Source of the DNA: Scytonema sp. UIC 10036
Lineage (GTDB): Bacteria > Cyanobacteriota > Cyanobacteriia > Cyanobacteriales > Nostocaceae
NCBI RefSeq assembly: GCF_009725235.1
Contig: NZ_WJFC01000027.1
Coordinates: forward strand, 30,656 to 94,655
Length of the DNA stretch: 64,000 nucleotides
Direction: 5' to 3'
This document shows positions 35,098 through 44,892 of this stretch, piece by piece. The notes beneath the pieces are model-generated. The model saw only the letters and a list, made by a program, of their open reading frames with translations, did not search any database and was not told the DNA's origin. Numbering within the stretch: position 1 is the stretch's first letter; each line of letters begins with the position of its first letter. A program made the translations under genes and the position numbers.

Positions 35098-35661
35098 ATG
35101 AGAAAACCAAATTTACAACGTAAGAAACAAGGGTATTTGTTAGCCATAATCATAGCTTTGGGAATAAGTGGTCTATCGTTATACATTTTTTTCATGGCTG
35201 ATATAATTAAAGCCAGAATTATAGATAATAATAAGTTAGTTAAAGCTTTTGAAGCGCAAAGAGAACAAGAATTATACAATCCTAATTTTGTACCTAAAGT
35301 TGTCATTCAAAGAGGTTATGAGTATGAGAAAGGATTTGATTGGAAATGTCTAACTTGGTCTACAAATAAAGTACTAAGTGGTTGGACTAGAGACAAGAGA
35401 GATAGTGATTTTTTTATAGATTATTATGTACCCCCAAATAAAGATGCCATTATTTGTGTATCTCCAGCTTTAGCTGCTGTAATAACCGCCGCCAAGGGCA
35501 AACCATTTATCTATGAAGCTTACCCAACTGAATATGGCTTGCGTATTCGTATCATCATTGGTGCCTCTGAAGCGCGAGAAATGTGTCAAAGGTTGACAGG
35601 TGATGCTAATTGTGCAAACTTTTTTCTGTCACAAGAAGCAACTGTGCGGTATGAGCCGTAG
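35098..35661 (+). CDS. Unrecognised membrane-anchored or secreted protein
   Basis: 187 residues. One hydrophobic segment (about 12-33, GYLLAIIIALGISGLSLYIF) follows a basic start, so it is probably anchored with the bulk outside the cytoplasm. The rest is mixed with four Cys residues (KCLTW, IICVSP, EMCQRL, NCANFF) that could form disulfides. I cannot assign a family. No clear ribosome site precedes the ATG. Confidence 0.6.
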   Translation: MRKPNLQRKKQGYLLAIIIALGISGLSLYIFFMADIIKARIIDNNKLVKAFEAQREQELYNPNFVPKVVIQRGYEYEKGFDWKCLTWSTNKVLSGWTRDKRDSDFFIDYYVPPNKDAIICVSPALAAVITAAKGKPFIYEAYPTEYGLRIRIIIGASEAREMCQRLTGDANCANFFLSQEATVRYEP

Positions 35662-35742
35662 ATCCCCTATTGTGGTAGTTTAAATTTAACTTCATATTTT
35701 GCAACATCTAACTTTAACCTTATATGACTGGAGAGAACAACC

Positions 35743-36384
35743 TTGGGAATAGAACTACGGAGTTTCGTATTTCTCGACAGCCTGCAGCCTCAACATGCGG
35801 CGTATATGGGAGCAGTCGCTCAAGGTTTTTTGCCGTTACCGGGAGACACATCCCTGTGGATTGAAATATCTCCGGGGATTGAAATTAATCGGATTACGGA
35901 TGTAGCACTTAAAGCTGCTTCTGTACGTCCTGGAGTTCAGGTTGTCGAACGATTGTACGGTTTGCTAGAAGTTCATTCTGGCTCTCAAGGCGAAACGCGA
36001 GCTGCCGGTCAAGCGATTTTGGCAGCACTGGGAGTCAAAAAAGAGGAATGTCTCAAACCACGTGTTGTTTCCAGCCAAATTATCCGCAATATAGATGCTT
36101 ATCAAACACAACTTATCAACCGCACGCGAAAGGGGCAACTTTTACTTGCAGGACACACGCTGTATGTATTAGAAGTTGAGCCTGCTGCTTATGCTGCTCT
36201 AGCTGCAAATGAAGCAGAGAAAGCAGCATCGATTAATATCCTAGAGGTTCAAGCTGTCGGTAGCTTTGGACGGTTGTACTTAGGTGGACAAGAACGGGAT
36301 ATTCTAGCGGGGGCGGCGGGGGCGTTAACGGCAATAGAAAACGTAGCAGGTCGGACAAATCCTAGGGGTGGGCGTCAGGAGTAG
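35743..36384 (+). CDS. ccmP: Beta-carboxysome tandem-BMC shell protein CcmP
   Basis: 213 residues, the same length as known CcmP. Two BMC domains (about 1-105 and 106-205) with diagnostic [51 protein letters not shown] and [15 protein letters not shown]. CcmP forms stacked trimers with a gated pore in the carboxysome shell. The start is a TTG at 35743 with GGAGAG eight bases upstream; no ATG fits the conserved N-terminus (MGIELRSF). The gene sits away from the main ccm cluster, as is usual. A pentapeptide-repeat gene follows 4 bases later. Confidence 0.93.
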   Translation: MGIELRSFVFLDSLQPQHAAYMGAVAQGFLPLPGDTSLWIEISPGIEINRITDVALKAASVRPGVQVVERLYGLLEVHSGSQGETRAAGQAILAALGVKKEECLKPRVVSSQIIRNIDAYQTQLINRTRKGQLLLAGHTLYVLEVEPAAYAALAANEAEKAASINILEVQAVGSFGRLYLGGQERDILAGAAGALTAIENVAGRTNPRGGRQE

Positions 36385-36388
36385 AAAA

Positions 36389-37138
36389 ATGGCAAATCAA
36401 AGGCATCTGGCTCTACTGAAAGCAGGTGCAGAGACATGGATGGAATGGCGAGAGAAATTCCCTCAGGTGGAACCAGATCTCAATGGTGCTGACCTCCAAG
36501 GGATTGACTTGAGCAAAGTCAATTTCAGTCATGCTTCTCTTGTACAAGTAAACCTAAGTGGTTCTGACCTAAGTGGTGCTTTTTTTTATAAAGCCAACCT
36601 TAAGGAAGCGACATTAAGGGAAGCTAAATTCAGTGTTGCTAATTTGAGTGGCGCTCGATTAATACAAGCAGATCTCAGTTATGCCAATCTGATTGGCTCT
36701 GATTTAAGTGAGGCAAATCTCAAAGACGCTGCGATCGCAGATGCGAACCTCATTGGTACTGATTTGAGAGGTGCTAACTTAAGAGGTGCGGATCTGGGTA
36801 CAGCAAAGCTCATCCGAACTAACCTCAGTTTTGCCAACTTAATCGCAACTAACTTAACTGGTGCAGACCTCAGCAATGCCAACTTGTACGAAGCAGAAGT
36901 CATGGGGGCTTACCTTTACAAAACTGACCTTTATAAAAGTAACCTCAGCAACGCTCACTTAAGTGGTGCTTATTTGGTTAGGGCTAATTTGAGTGAGACT
37001 GACTTAAATCAAGCTGACTTGAGATGGGCTAACCTCAAAGGAGCAAATTTGACTAGAGCTAATCTCAAAGGTGCTAACCTTAGAGGCGCTAACTTAAGTG
37101 GAGTGAATTTTCAGGAAGCGATTCTGCCTGAATCGTAA
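36389..37138 (+). CDS. Pentapeptide-repeat protein
   Basis: About 249 residues from MANQRHLALLKAGAE. After a short N-terminal helix (WMEWREKFPQVEPDLNGA) the remainder is A(D/N)LXX pentapeptides (for example NLSGSDLSGAFFYKANLKEA), forming a right-handed quadrilateral beta-helix. It has no signal peptide. The ATG at 36389 is chosen over an upstream in-frame codon because GTCAGGAG precedes it. It starts 4 bases after ccmP and is probably co-transcribed; function unknown. Confidence 0.88.
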   Translation: MANQRHLALLKAGAETWMEWREKFPQVEPDLNGADLQGIDLSKVNFSHASLVQVNLSGSDLSGAFFYKANLKEATLREAKFSVANLSGARLIQADLSYANLIGSDLSEANLKDAAIADANLIGTDLRGANLRGADLGTAKLIRTNLSFANLIATNLTGADLSNANLYEAEVMGAYLYKTDLYKSNLSNAHLSGAYLVRANLSETDLNQADLRWANLKGANLTRANLKGANLRGANLSGVNFQEAILPES

Positions 37139-37148
37139 CTAATTCGGC

Positions 37149-37303
37149 ACTACTTCTGTTGATGTGCGGTAATTTCATTCAGCAAAGCCTCATCTGAATA
37201 AGAGGTTTCCCATTCTTTTGGTAGTTCGAGTCGTACTGATTTAGCACCGCCACTTGGAGTCCCCCACTGTAAACGGCTAACAACTGTTCTTTCTCGGAAT
37301 GGT
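37149..37303 (-). pseudogene. C-terminal relic of an unrecognised gene
   Basis: The minus strand reads FRERTVVSRLQWGTPSGGAK through ITAHQQK and a TAG at 37149, about 50 codons of normal-looking protein. An in-frame stop lies just before it, with no start codon or ribosome site. A GC-rich hairpin repeat abuts the broken 5' side. Family not recognised. Confidence 0.5.
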
Positions 37304-37314
37304 TTGATGCATTA

Positions 37315-37343
37315 GTAGGGGCGCAAGGCCGCCGCGCCCCTAC
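37315..37343. repeat. GC-rich hairpin repeat
   Basis: GTAGGGGCGC (37315-37324) and its exact complement (37334-37343) around a 9-nt loop AAGGCCGCC. This is a common cyanobacterial palindromic repeat type, abutting a gene relic. Confidence 0.75.
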
Positions 37344-37580
37344 GGATCGGCAAATAAGAACTTTGCGATCGCAATCGCTACTATTAAGTGATAAGGATCA
37401 CCTAATTGCGGTACCAGTAACACTACCAGTGGTATTTATTTATTGCATCCTAGTATTAGAGAAATTACTGTGTCATTACTAAAGACTTACTACGTTTTAC
37501 CGTATGTATGTACTAAGTAAGATTCGGATTAATTTCATTTAAATTAATGTACTGTCAATAACATATAAAAAATCATTATT

Positions 37581-37928
37581 ATGAATAAGTTTCTGCGAAT
37601 ACAACTGAAATTAAACACTTTTAACTTCTTAAAGTTAAGCTTGATAACGCTTGCAATATTGCTATCCTTTGGAACCCATACTCGGGCAAATGCTGAATCA
37701 GAGTCAGAAGTGGAAGTGATATCAATACCCCCACAAGAAGCATATTATACCGAAGATAAGAACCACAGAAGTTCTAGTAGCGATCGCTCTCAGTTAGAAA
37801 ATGAAAATACCTCAGGTAATAATAATATGTACGTGCCAGACAGTGTGGAAGATAGTCAAAATGCCAATATCGTCAATTCTTCACCAAGCACTCGCGACAT
37901 GACTGTTGATAGACGGTTTTCATCTTGA
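37581..37928 (+). CDS. Small secreted low-complexity protein
   Basis: 115 residues. A signal peptide is visible (about 17-37, LKLSLITLAILLSFGTHTRANA), with likely cleavage after ANA. The mature part is acidic and Ser/Asn-rich with no Cys (SESESEVEVISIPPQEAYY, then GNNNMYVPDS). I recognise no family. It converges on the TPM-domain gene with 23 bases between the stops. Confidence 0.55.
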   Translation: MNKFLRIQLKLNTFNFLKLSLITLAILLSFGTHTRANAESESEVEVISIPPQEAYYTEDKNHRSSSSDRSQLENENTSGNNNMYVPDSVEDSQNANIVNSSPSTRDMTVDRRFSS

Positions 37929-37951
37929 TTTTGTTACCTGCTTGCGCTGGC

Positions 37952-40111
37952 TTACCAACTACCACCTCCACCGCCGCCATCACTCATTCCACCACCAAAA
38001 TCACTACCGCTACTATAGCTTCCTCCAGAGTCACTACTCCAACTGCTGCTAGACTCACTACCACTGTAGTTTTCTCCAGACTCGCTACTCCAACTTCCTT
38101 CAGAATGAGCAGTAGAAATGTCTGATTCTACTGTAGAACGAGATGATTTCTCTTTAGAAACAGTACTGCTTGTGTAAGTAATAATGTGTATTGTTTTTTC
38201 AGTCAGTTCTGGGTAGCAGATAACACAGTACCAGCCAATTCGTTCAACTTTTTCAGATTGCGATGCTGTAGAGCTGTCGCTTCGGGAACTCACTAGATCA
38301 TTTAATATCAGGTAAGGTCTCAGTTTCTCACCACTAATTGCTGTCATCGGATTGCGACAGTTAGCGCAGTGAACGGGATAATGTTTTTTCTCTGGAACAC
38401 CTTGCGATCGCCCTTGAGGCAAAATGAGAAGTGCATTCCTAGGAAGTTCTGGTGAAGGAATAGTTTCCTGTGTATCTTTAGTATATCCGCAACAATGGCA
38501 CTCTTGCCTGACTCCACGTATACCTGCTTGAGTCCTAGTTGCCTCTCGTAGAACTTTTGAAGGACTTCGGACAACTGTTAACTCTTGACAATTTGGGCAA
38601 TTATCAAAAGAATTTCTGAAAGCAAAAGATGAATTTTGGTCTTGAATATAAGATCGTAAGTAAATTCCAGGAGCTGATAAGTGAGGCTGACATTTCGAGC
38701 ACAACCAACCTTCAAAAGAGACACTACCTAGTTTTGCCGCCGCCTGTTCTGTAGAACTGAGGTAAGTTGACAACTTGTCATCTGAAATGGGCTGCATGAT
38801 TTGATGACACTGACTGCACCGATATGTGGAACGAAAACTAAACCTTTTACCTAACTGTTGAACAAGCAGTCTCATTCCCCAAGCAACAGGAGGATTTTGT
38901 AAAGCAAAGAGTAGAGATGCTATGGGTAAGACTGCAAAAGCATTTTCCAAACTCATATGCATTGCCAATAAGAAGACAAGCATAACGTTCCCTAACACTG
39001 TCATCCCTACTATGAAACAAAAGGAGTAGCTCATTTTCTGTTTTTTGCCGTTAGGGATGCTTATGCAGATAGCACCCGCTACTGATGCCAATGCGATCGC
39101 CCCGCAAATTAATGGGAAAGGAAATAATATAATAGCAGTTACAGTAGTAATAATTAGACTAGTTATCTTGGCTGTCATATATGGTAAAAAGCACAACAGG
39201 CACAGCCATATAACTTCTCCAAATAATCTTGCAGAATCTAGCTTACCTGCTTGATATTCCTTTACCATTTCCCATCCCAAGCTATAAAATAGAGCAAATA
39301 TTAAACCAATAAAACTAATTGTTGCCAGCCATTGATATAAAGATTGTTCCCTTGATGGCTTTGATGGAGATTGAGATTGCATAAGTTCGAGCGTGCTGAA
39401 GCGTTCTCGTCCGTCTGGTTGTTTGACTCCTAAAATCCGATGATGATGGCTAAGCAATAATAATCTAGCACCAAACCCAATAAATCCGAGCCAGCTTAAG
39501 TTCCCGATCGCCCATATGTATCCAGGAAAATTGGGTAGATTGTTTTGATGTGAATTGAATTGGGGGCTCGATAGAGTGGTAGGGGATTCCAGTATTGCAA
39601 TCAAATTTTCTGTACCCTTTAAAATTCCAGCCTCTAGATATTCTTGTCGAAAGCGGGGAATAATATCAGTGTCAATAATCTGTTGAATTTTGCGATCGCT
39701 CAAGCTTTTCTGCAAACCAGAACCTCTTTCAATTTCGACACGGCGATCGCCTGTTGATGTCAAAAACAATGCACCATTATTCTTATTTTTTTTGCCAATT
39801 CCCCAAATATTGAATAACTCAGTTGCAAAAGCTTTGGGTGAGGTAGCAGGCTGAGTCTCCAAAACCGTCACAACTGCTATTTCCGTACCATTTTTCGCCT
39901 CTAAGTTAGAAATCATCTTGTTCAGTTGCGCTTCTGCTTCAGGGCTGAGGATATTTGCCATATCCGTCACCCAACCTCCAGACTGCTGTCGGGGATTGGG
40001 GATATCCTGTATTTGCACTGCGTAACTAACCAGAGGATATAGGACGAGGAACAAGCACAGCGTACCGATCCCAAGAATTCGCTTAACAAATTTAACTAAC
40101 AATTTTTTCAC
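37952..40111 (-). CDS. TPM-domain membrane protein with CxxC zinc-ribbon motifs and Gly/Ser-rich tail
   Basis: 719 residues. A signal or anchor segment (about 13-33) is followed by a TPM domain (about 35-170: GGWVTDMANILSPEAEAQL, TEIAVVTVLETQP, RVEIERGSGL), then several membrane spans (about 195-400) and a region with repeated CxxC pairs (YRCSQCHQ, WLCSKCQ, NCPNCQE, CHCCGY, VHCANC, WYCVIC) likely to bind zinc. The tail is Ser/Gly-rich ending SDGGGGGGSW, as in YgcG-like proteins. TPM proteins in phototrophs have been tied to photosystem II repair; this much larger fusion is probably different. Confidence 0.82.
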   Translation of the reverse strand: MKKLLVKFVKRILGIGTLCLFLVLYPLVSYAVQIQDIPNPRQQSGGWVTDMANILSPEAEAQLNKMISNLEAKNGTEIAVVTVLETQPATSPKAFATELFNIWGIGKKNKNNGALFLTSTGDRRVEIERGSGLQKSLSDRKIQQIIDTDIIPRFRQEYLEAGILKGTENLIAILESPTTLSSPQFNSHQNNLPNFPGYIWAIGNLSWLGFIGFGARLLLLSHHHRILGVKQPDGRERFSTLELMQSQSPSKPSREQSLYQWLATISFIGLIFALFYSLGWEMVKEYQAGKLDSARLFGEVIWLCLLCFLPYMTAKITSLIITTVTAIILFPFPLICGAIALASVAGAICISIPNGKKQKMSYSFCFIVGMTVLGNVMLVFLLAMHMSLENAFAVLPIASLLFALQNPPVAWGMRLLVQQLGKRFSFRSTYRCSQCHQIMQPISDDKLSTYLSSTEQAAAKLGSVSFEGWLCSKCQPHLSAPGIYLRSYIQDQNSSFAFRNSFDNCPNCQELTVVRSPSKVLREATRTQAGIRGVRQECHCCGYTKDTQETIPSPELPRNALLILPQGRSQGVPEKKHYPVHCANCRNPMTAISGEKLRPYLILNDLVSSRSDSSTASQSEKVERIGWYCVICYPELTEKTIHIITYTSSTVSKEKSSRSTVESDISTAHSEGSWSSESGENYSGSESSSSWSSDSGGSYSSGSDFGGGMSDGGGGGGSW

Positions 40112-40206
40112 TCATCTCTTGCAACTACTTTAGCTACTAGAGAATACAAATCCAAATAGAAAATTTACTGAAATCTCCAAGACATGAAAGCAAGTGTTTA
40201 CCCCAC

Positions 40207-40260
40207 CCACCTCGTTCCCAGCCTAAGGCTGGGAATGCCTTCATAGAGGCTCCGCCTCCC
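40207..40260. repeat. Dispersed CTCGTTCCCAGCC / GAGGCTCCGCCTC repeat
   Basis: Contains CCCAGCCTAAGGCTGGG (a hairpin) and AGGCTCCGCCTCC. The same family occurs at 29575, 47590, 49515 and 55245. Confidence 0.8.
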
Positions 40261-40343
40261 GTACCAATCTGTCACGCTCTGCAACAGCCACCTGTGCGGC
40301 ATTCTATACCTCTGGCTGAGAACGAGAGAGTAGCGATCTGCCA

Positions 40344-41315
40344 CTAAGGAAGAATTTCTTGATTAACCTCAAACAGATTTGGGTTACGTGGATTAACCGT
40401 CAACCGCAGCCAATGGACATTAGGAGAACCAAACGTTTCTATCCGCGTAAAGTTAGTAATAACAGTTCCATCTGAAGTATTCAGAGGTTTATCGATTCGG
40501 AAGTAATGGCTATCTCCATGAATGAGTATGACTTGCTTGCTATAGTTTTTTAATTCAGCTTGCAAAGAATTAATCAAATCATTGAAACCAGTGCGTTCTG
40601 AATTGGTTGGAGCTAAATCAAAATTAGGGTTAGCTTGCATAAAAAATGCCAAACCCAAATTATCGTTCTCTTTAGCAAGAGCAAAGGCTTCCTTTAACCA
40701 AGCAAGGTTAGCAGCATTACGTTCTGCATATTCTGCATCATTTTCTGCATTCCGTCCAAGGTTATTATTACTACCAATAACGTGTAGCCCTACAAACAGC
40801 ACATTACCTGATTCCCAACGAACATTTTCACGGAACTTACTATATTGTGGATTCTCGCTTTGGCGAGTTAGCTCAATTGTGGTTTGCCCAAAACTGCGAT
40901 TACCTTGTGTAGAAAGTTCGCGTAATTTTGCCAACCGTTCAATAGGATCGTATCCACCAGCCGCCGGACGATGACAATCTGTCCACTCATTATCTCCTGG
41001 AGTGTAAATTAGAGGCTGTTTGAATTTCTGAAAACCTTGCAGTCGCTCTGTAAAAAGCTCATCCGAGCAAAGACTAGAACCACTTTTAAAGTCACCATCG
41101 TGAATAACAAATCGAACTGACGATTTATTGATGTCCTCAATTAACTCTTGGAATTTTGCTTCTTGTCTGGCATCATAGGGCAAATCGCCAATCAAAGCCA
41201 CCTCAAAACGTTTTGCATTCCATGGTGCTTGTGCGAGCGCTGAAGGGATGAAGGTTACAATCAGACTCAGCAAACAGAGTGGAATTAGTACTTTTACCAG
41301 TTTTTTGAATTGCAT
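40344..41315 (-). CDS. Secreted metallophosphoesterase
   Basis: 323 residues with a signal peptide (about 8-29, VLIPLCLLSLIVTFIPSALA). Calcineurin-like motifs in order: ALIGDLPYD, VIHDGDFKSG, YTPGDNEWTDC and LIHGDSHYFR. The usual GNHE is GDNE here. Expected in the periplasm; substrate unknown. Confidence 0.83.
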   Translation of the reverse strand: MQFKKLVKVLIPLCLLSLIVTFIPSALAQAPWNAKRFEVALIGDLPYDARQEAKFQELIEDINKSSVRFVIHDGDFKSGSSLCSDELFTERLQGFQKFKQPLIYTPGDNEWTDCHRPAAGGYDPIERLAKLRELSTQGNRSFGQTTIELTRQSENPQYSKFRENVRWESGNVLFVGLHVIGSNNNLGRNAENDAEYAERNAANLAWLKEAFALAKENDNLGLAFFMQANPNFDLAPTNSERTGFNDLINSLQAELKNYSKQVILIHGDSHYFRIDKPLNTSDGTVITNFTRIETFGSPNVHWLRLTVNPRNPNLFEVNQEILP

Positions 41316-41509
41316 ATTTTAGGTTTTTTAGTAACAATTGTTACGAAAGATTGACTTGTTTACAATCATAACTAAAAAGTCTAATACTAAGGGATTAAGA
41401 GTAAATTAAGAAGACATCTAGAAAAGAATAAATTATTATTTTTATATATAGAAAATTAAGCAAAATTCTATATAGCAGTTCTAAATAATTCGGGAAAAAT
41501 TGTAGAGAC

Positions 41510-41527
41510 GCTACGCGATCGCGTAGC
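41510..41527. repeat. 18-bp perfect palindrome built on HIP1
   Basis: GCTACGCGATCGCGTAGC, with TAGCGTAGCGGAGG pieces following. It belongs to a common cyanobacterial interspersed repeat. Confidence 0.8.
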
Positions 41528-41602
41528 ATATGCTTTGCAAATAGCGTAGCGGAGGTAATCAAGTCTATAACGAAATTTATCAAAATGCCTCTTCCCTACT
41601 CC

Positions 41603-41800
41603 CTACTCCCTACTCCCTAGTTTCAACACAGGCTGTTTTGTTTCCGCTAGCTGTTCTAATAAGTTAACAGCAAGAGTTGGTGTATCGTAACGAGCGATTT
41701 CTGCACTTATCAGTTGGGCTTTTTGTCGGTATTGAGGTGAGGCTAAAATTTGCTTGACAACAGCTAAAATTTGTAGTGGTGTGGGAGACTTGGTTTTCAA
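41603..41800 (-). pseudogene. C-terminal relic of a glycosyltransferase-like gene
   Basis: 65 codons (LQILAVVKQILASPQYRQKA, then ARYDTPTLAVNLLEQLAETKQPVL) resembling the last helices of UDP-glycosyltransferases of the MurG/UGT-like fold. It has no true N-terminus. The break coincides with a GTTGGGTTTCGTTCCTCAAC repeat at 41803, which suggests that repeat insertion or deletion at it cut the gene. Confidence 0.6.
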
Positions 41801-41802
41801 AA

Positions 41803-41832
41803 TGTTGGGTTTCGTTCCTCAACCCAACCTAC
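41803..41832. repeat. Dispersed GTTGGGTTTCGTTCCTCAACC repeat
   Basis: TGTTGGGTTTCGTTCCTCAA then CCCAACCTAC; also at 13483 (inside the MITE), 49440 and twice inverted at 55097-55171. It is palindromic around TTCGTTCC. Confidence 0.85.
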
Positions 41833-41981
41833 GTTCAATTTGAGTTTTTAGCAAAACCTACGTAGTATTGCAACAGCAGGTACCGTACCTATAAGAAAAC
41901 GAGCCATTTTTTTCCTTAGTGTTTCTTTGGTGTATAAAATTATAAAATGCTGTGTTACTAGAGATGGCACATGGGGTGTTT

Positions 41982-43151
41982 ATGGAGTACAACTTTAAAG
42001 AGCTAGCCGAACTTTATAAAAATGCTCTGTTCAACGATGTACTCCCATTTTGGGAAAAATATTCGATTGACCGAAAGTACGGTGGTTATTTTACCTGCAT
42101 CGATCGCTCTGGGAAAATCTACGACACTGATAAGTTTATCTGGCTGCAAAACCGTCAAGTATGGACTTTTTCCAAATTTTACAACCAAATAGAAAAACGA
42201 GAGTCGTGGCTGGAAATCGCCAGCAATGGTGCTCGTTTTCTTGCCCAACATGGTCGCGATAATGAAGGGAACTGGTACTTTGCGCTGACTCGTGAAGGCA
42301 ATCCTTTAGTTCAGCCTTACAATATCTTCTCTGATTGCTTTGCAGCAATGGCTTTTAGCCAATATGCCCTTGCTAGTAGTGAAGATTGGGCAAAAGATGT
42401 GGCTGTGCAGGCTTACAATAATGTGTTACGCCGGAAGGACAATCCTAAGGGGAAGTATAACAAGACATATCCGGGTACGCGATCGCTAAAATCTTTGGCA
42501 GTGCCGATGATTTTAGCTAATCTAACTCTAGAAATGGAATGGTTGCTGCCGAAGGAAACTCTAGAGAACGTTCTCAAATCAACTGTTCGGGAAGTGATGA
42601 CCGATTTTCTGGATTCAGAACAAGGACTTATGTATGAAAATGTTGCTCCCGACGGTTCCCATGTGGATTCTTTTGATGGTCGTCTAATTAACCCTGGTCA
42701 CGGGATAGAAGCAATGTGGTTCATTATGGATATTGCCCATCGTCGTAATGATACGACAGTGATTAACCAAGCTGTTGATGTGGTGCTAAATATCCTTAAC
42801 TTTGCTTGGGACTCTGAATACGGTGGATTGTATTATTTTATAGATGCCGGGGGTCATCCCCCACAACAGTTGGAATGGGATCAAAAACTGTGGTGGGTAC
42901 ATTTGGAATCTTTGGTTGCTCTAGCAATGAGTTATCGCCTGACGGGACGTGAGGTGTGTTGGGAGTGGTACCAAAAGATGCACGACTACACCTGGTCACA
43001 TTTCGCCGACCCAGAATATGGTGAGTGGTTTGGCTATCTCAACCGCCGTGGGGAAGTTTTGTTAAATCTTAAAGGTGGCAAATGGAAAGGCTGTTTCCAC
43101 GTACCTCGTGCTTTATACCTTTGCTGGCGGCAGTTTGAAGCTTTGCTCTGA
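41982..43151 (+). CDS. N-acylglucosamine 2-epimerase (AGE family)
   Basis: 389 residues from [17 protein letters not shown]. Interconverts N-acetylglucosamine and N-acetylmannosamine. It closely matches the characterised Anabaena enzyme through [86 protein letters not shown] and [14 protein letters not shown]. The (alpha/alpha)6-barrel catalytic His residues in NPGHG and FHVPRA are present. The ATG at 41982 is preferred to GTG 41952 because it gives the family length. No sugar-metabolism neighbour is in the window. Confidence 0.93.
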   Translation: MEYNFKELAELYKNALFNDVLPFWEKYSIDRKYGGYFTCIDRSGKIYDTDKFIWLQNRQVWTFSKFYNQIEKRESWLEIASNGARFLAQHGRDNEGNWYFALTREGNPLVQPYNIFSDCFAAMAFSQYALASSEDWAKDVAVQAYNNVLRRKDNPKGKYNKTYPGTRSLKSLAVPMILANLTLEMEWLLPKETLENVLKSTVREVMTDFLDSEQGLMYENVAPDGSHVDSFDGRLINPGHGIEAMWFIMDIAHRRNDTTVINQAVDVVLNILNFAWDSEYGGLYYFIDAGGHPPQQLEWDQKLWWVHLESLVALAMSYRLTGREVCWEWYQKMHDYTWSHFADPEYGEWFGYLNRRGEVLLNLKGGKWKGCFHVPRALYLCWRQFEALL

Positions 43152-43431
43152 AGTCATCATCAGTATTGTTTATTGCTCCGTTTTACAAATCCAATCCTAA
43201 AAAAAATACTACAACAGTGGCGCTTTCCCAAATAAAGTTGTATATTTTGGAAATTATTCGTATAAAGGATAATGAGTAAAAACTTGCACTCCTGCAAGTT
43301 GGGGGTATAAGCGGGGAAGTGTTTAACAATACTTAAAGATAAATAATTCTAAAGAGTGACCACTTACCCAATTTTTTAGGTTACATTTAACCTAATGTTA
43401 ACCTTTTGGCTGGATAAAGCTATCGGGGTAA

Positions 43432-44571
43432 ATGACCAAAACAATCAGTAGTCGCAAGAGATTAGGTCTCGGTTTGCAAAAATCTGATGACTTAGTCTCT
43501 TCTCATCTGAAGGGCGATGAAGTGAATAAAGATACAAAACAATCTGTTGCACAGTCAACAGGGCAACCGTCTTTAGGCGAGTTGCACATTATCCATGCAA
43601 CATCAGGGCGCGTCCGAGTCCGTGCTATTGACGGGGGTGATAACTCAAAACTTGACACTATCTGCCAAAGTTTACATCGGCGAGATGGTATTAAGGAAGT
43701 TTATGTCAATGAGCAAACGGGCAGTTTGGTCATTAACTTTGATGAGCAGAGGCTGTCTTTGTCCCAAATGATGGAGTTACTTCGGTCATTGGGTGTAGAG
43801 CAGCAATCATCGTCTCACTCTGAAAGCAAGACAGACCCTTTTGCGGCTTGGAAATCTCCAGATTTTTGGAAAGAACAGGGAATTTCGTTTATTCCCTTAT
43901 TTGCTGGCTTAGCGGTAACCAGAAGATTGGGGATCGTGGGGATTGCTGCATTTCCTGTATACTTCATTACAGCTAATGCAACCCGTCGTGTGATAAGTTA
44001 TCTAGAATCACAATTTTCAGCAGCAGAAAAAAATTCATCTAACAATGATGGAGATGCTGTAAAACTCAATAAACCTGACAAATCGCTGTTATCAAAAGTG
44101 GAGCAAACATCTATCGGCACAGCAGCCCCGTCTGCAAAAATTACATACAACGTCGTTCACGCCATTTCGGGACGCATCAGATTTAACGTACCCCGCGTTG
44201 CACGCGATCGCGCATATGCTAAAAGACTTGAGAGGTTGCTTAAGACAGACTCTCACGTGACAACTGTAAGAGTGAGCTGCGATGCCGCTTCAGTTGCCAT
44301 TACCTATGGAACCAGTCAAATACCAGTTTCTTACTGGGCGAATTTGATGCAGTTGGCTGACGAGACAATACCGCCAACATCGCCCGTAAAAGCTCCAATT
44401 GAGCAACAACTTCCAGAACCAAAGAATCAGTCTACCCAACCGACACTATCCATAAGGAAAAACGAGGAAGGAGTTTTGGAAGTGGACGGTCTGTGGTCTG
44501 ATTACAAAACACCGGCTCTATCTGCAGCCCTATCCTTCATGGCTAACTTTCCATTAGATATGGTTTCATAA
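43432..44571 (+). CDS. Protein with two HMA2-like domains
   Basis: 379 residues. Two ferredoxin-like HMA2-type domains, at about 45-120 (LHIIHATSGRVRVRAIDGG) and about 240-310 (ITYNVVHAISGRIRFNVPRV). Both lack the CxxC metal motif and share the pattern H-A-x-S-G-R-(V/I)-R. A hydrophobic stretch (about 150-185) may enter the membrane. It opens a cluster with a P-type ATPase carrying the same domain and two further small proteins. Confidence 0.78.
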   Translation: MTKTISSRKRLGLGLQKSDDLVSSHLKGDEVNKDTKQSVAQSTGQPSLGELHIIHATSGRVRVRAIDGGDNSKLDTICQSLHRRDGIKEVYVNEQTGSLVINFDEQRLSLSQMMELLRSLGVEQQSSSHSESKTDPFAAWKSPDFWKEQGISFIPLFAGLAVTRRLGIVGIAAFPVYFITANATRRVISYLESQFSAAEKNSSNNDGDAVKLNKPDKSLLSKVEQTSIGTAAPSAKITYNVVHAISGRIRFNVPRVARDRAYAKRLERLLKTDSHVTTVRVSCDAASVAITYGTSQIPVSYWANLMQLADETIPPTSPVKAPIEQQLPEPKNQSTQPTLSIRKNEEGVLEVDGLWSDYKTPALSAALSFMANFPLDMVS

Positions 44572-44892
44572 GAGTTTTGAAACAAGTCATATCAAAGTGT
44601 CTAGTTAGTTAATCGGTAGCTAGCAGAAACCTCATTCTTAGAGCCTGGGAACGAAGCGAAAATTTTGCAAAAATTCCATAAATATACCATTTTGGATTTT
44701 AGATTTTAGATTTTGGATTGAAAAAGTCATGTCTAGACTTGATTTCAACCAAGCATCTGTCGCATTCTTGGTTCAAAATGGTATTACGGTACTTCGAGAG
44801 TTGAAGATTTTTTCAACTTATGAGTATCTCGCTGAGTAGGCTCTAGAAAATCAAAAAGTTGAACAGTCTTTATTTTTTATGCGAGCAAAGAA
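44572..44892. other. Intergenic region with heptamer repeat
   Basis: 320 bases. GATTTTAGATTTTAG heptamers lie at 44692-44722 and a GAGCCTGGGAACGAAGCG repeat fragment near 44640. No gene is seen. Confidence 0.6.
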
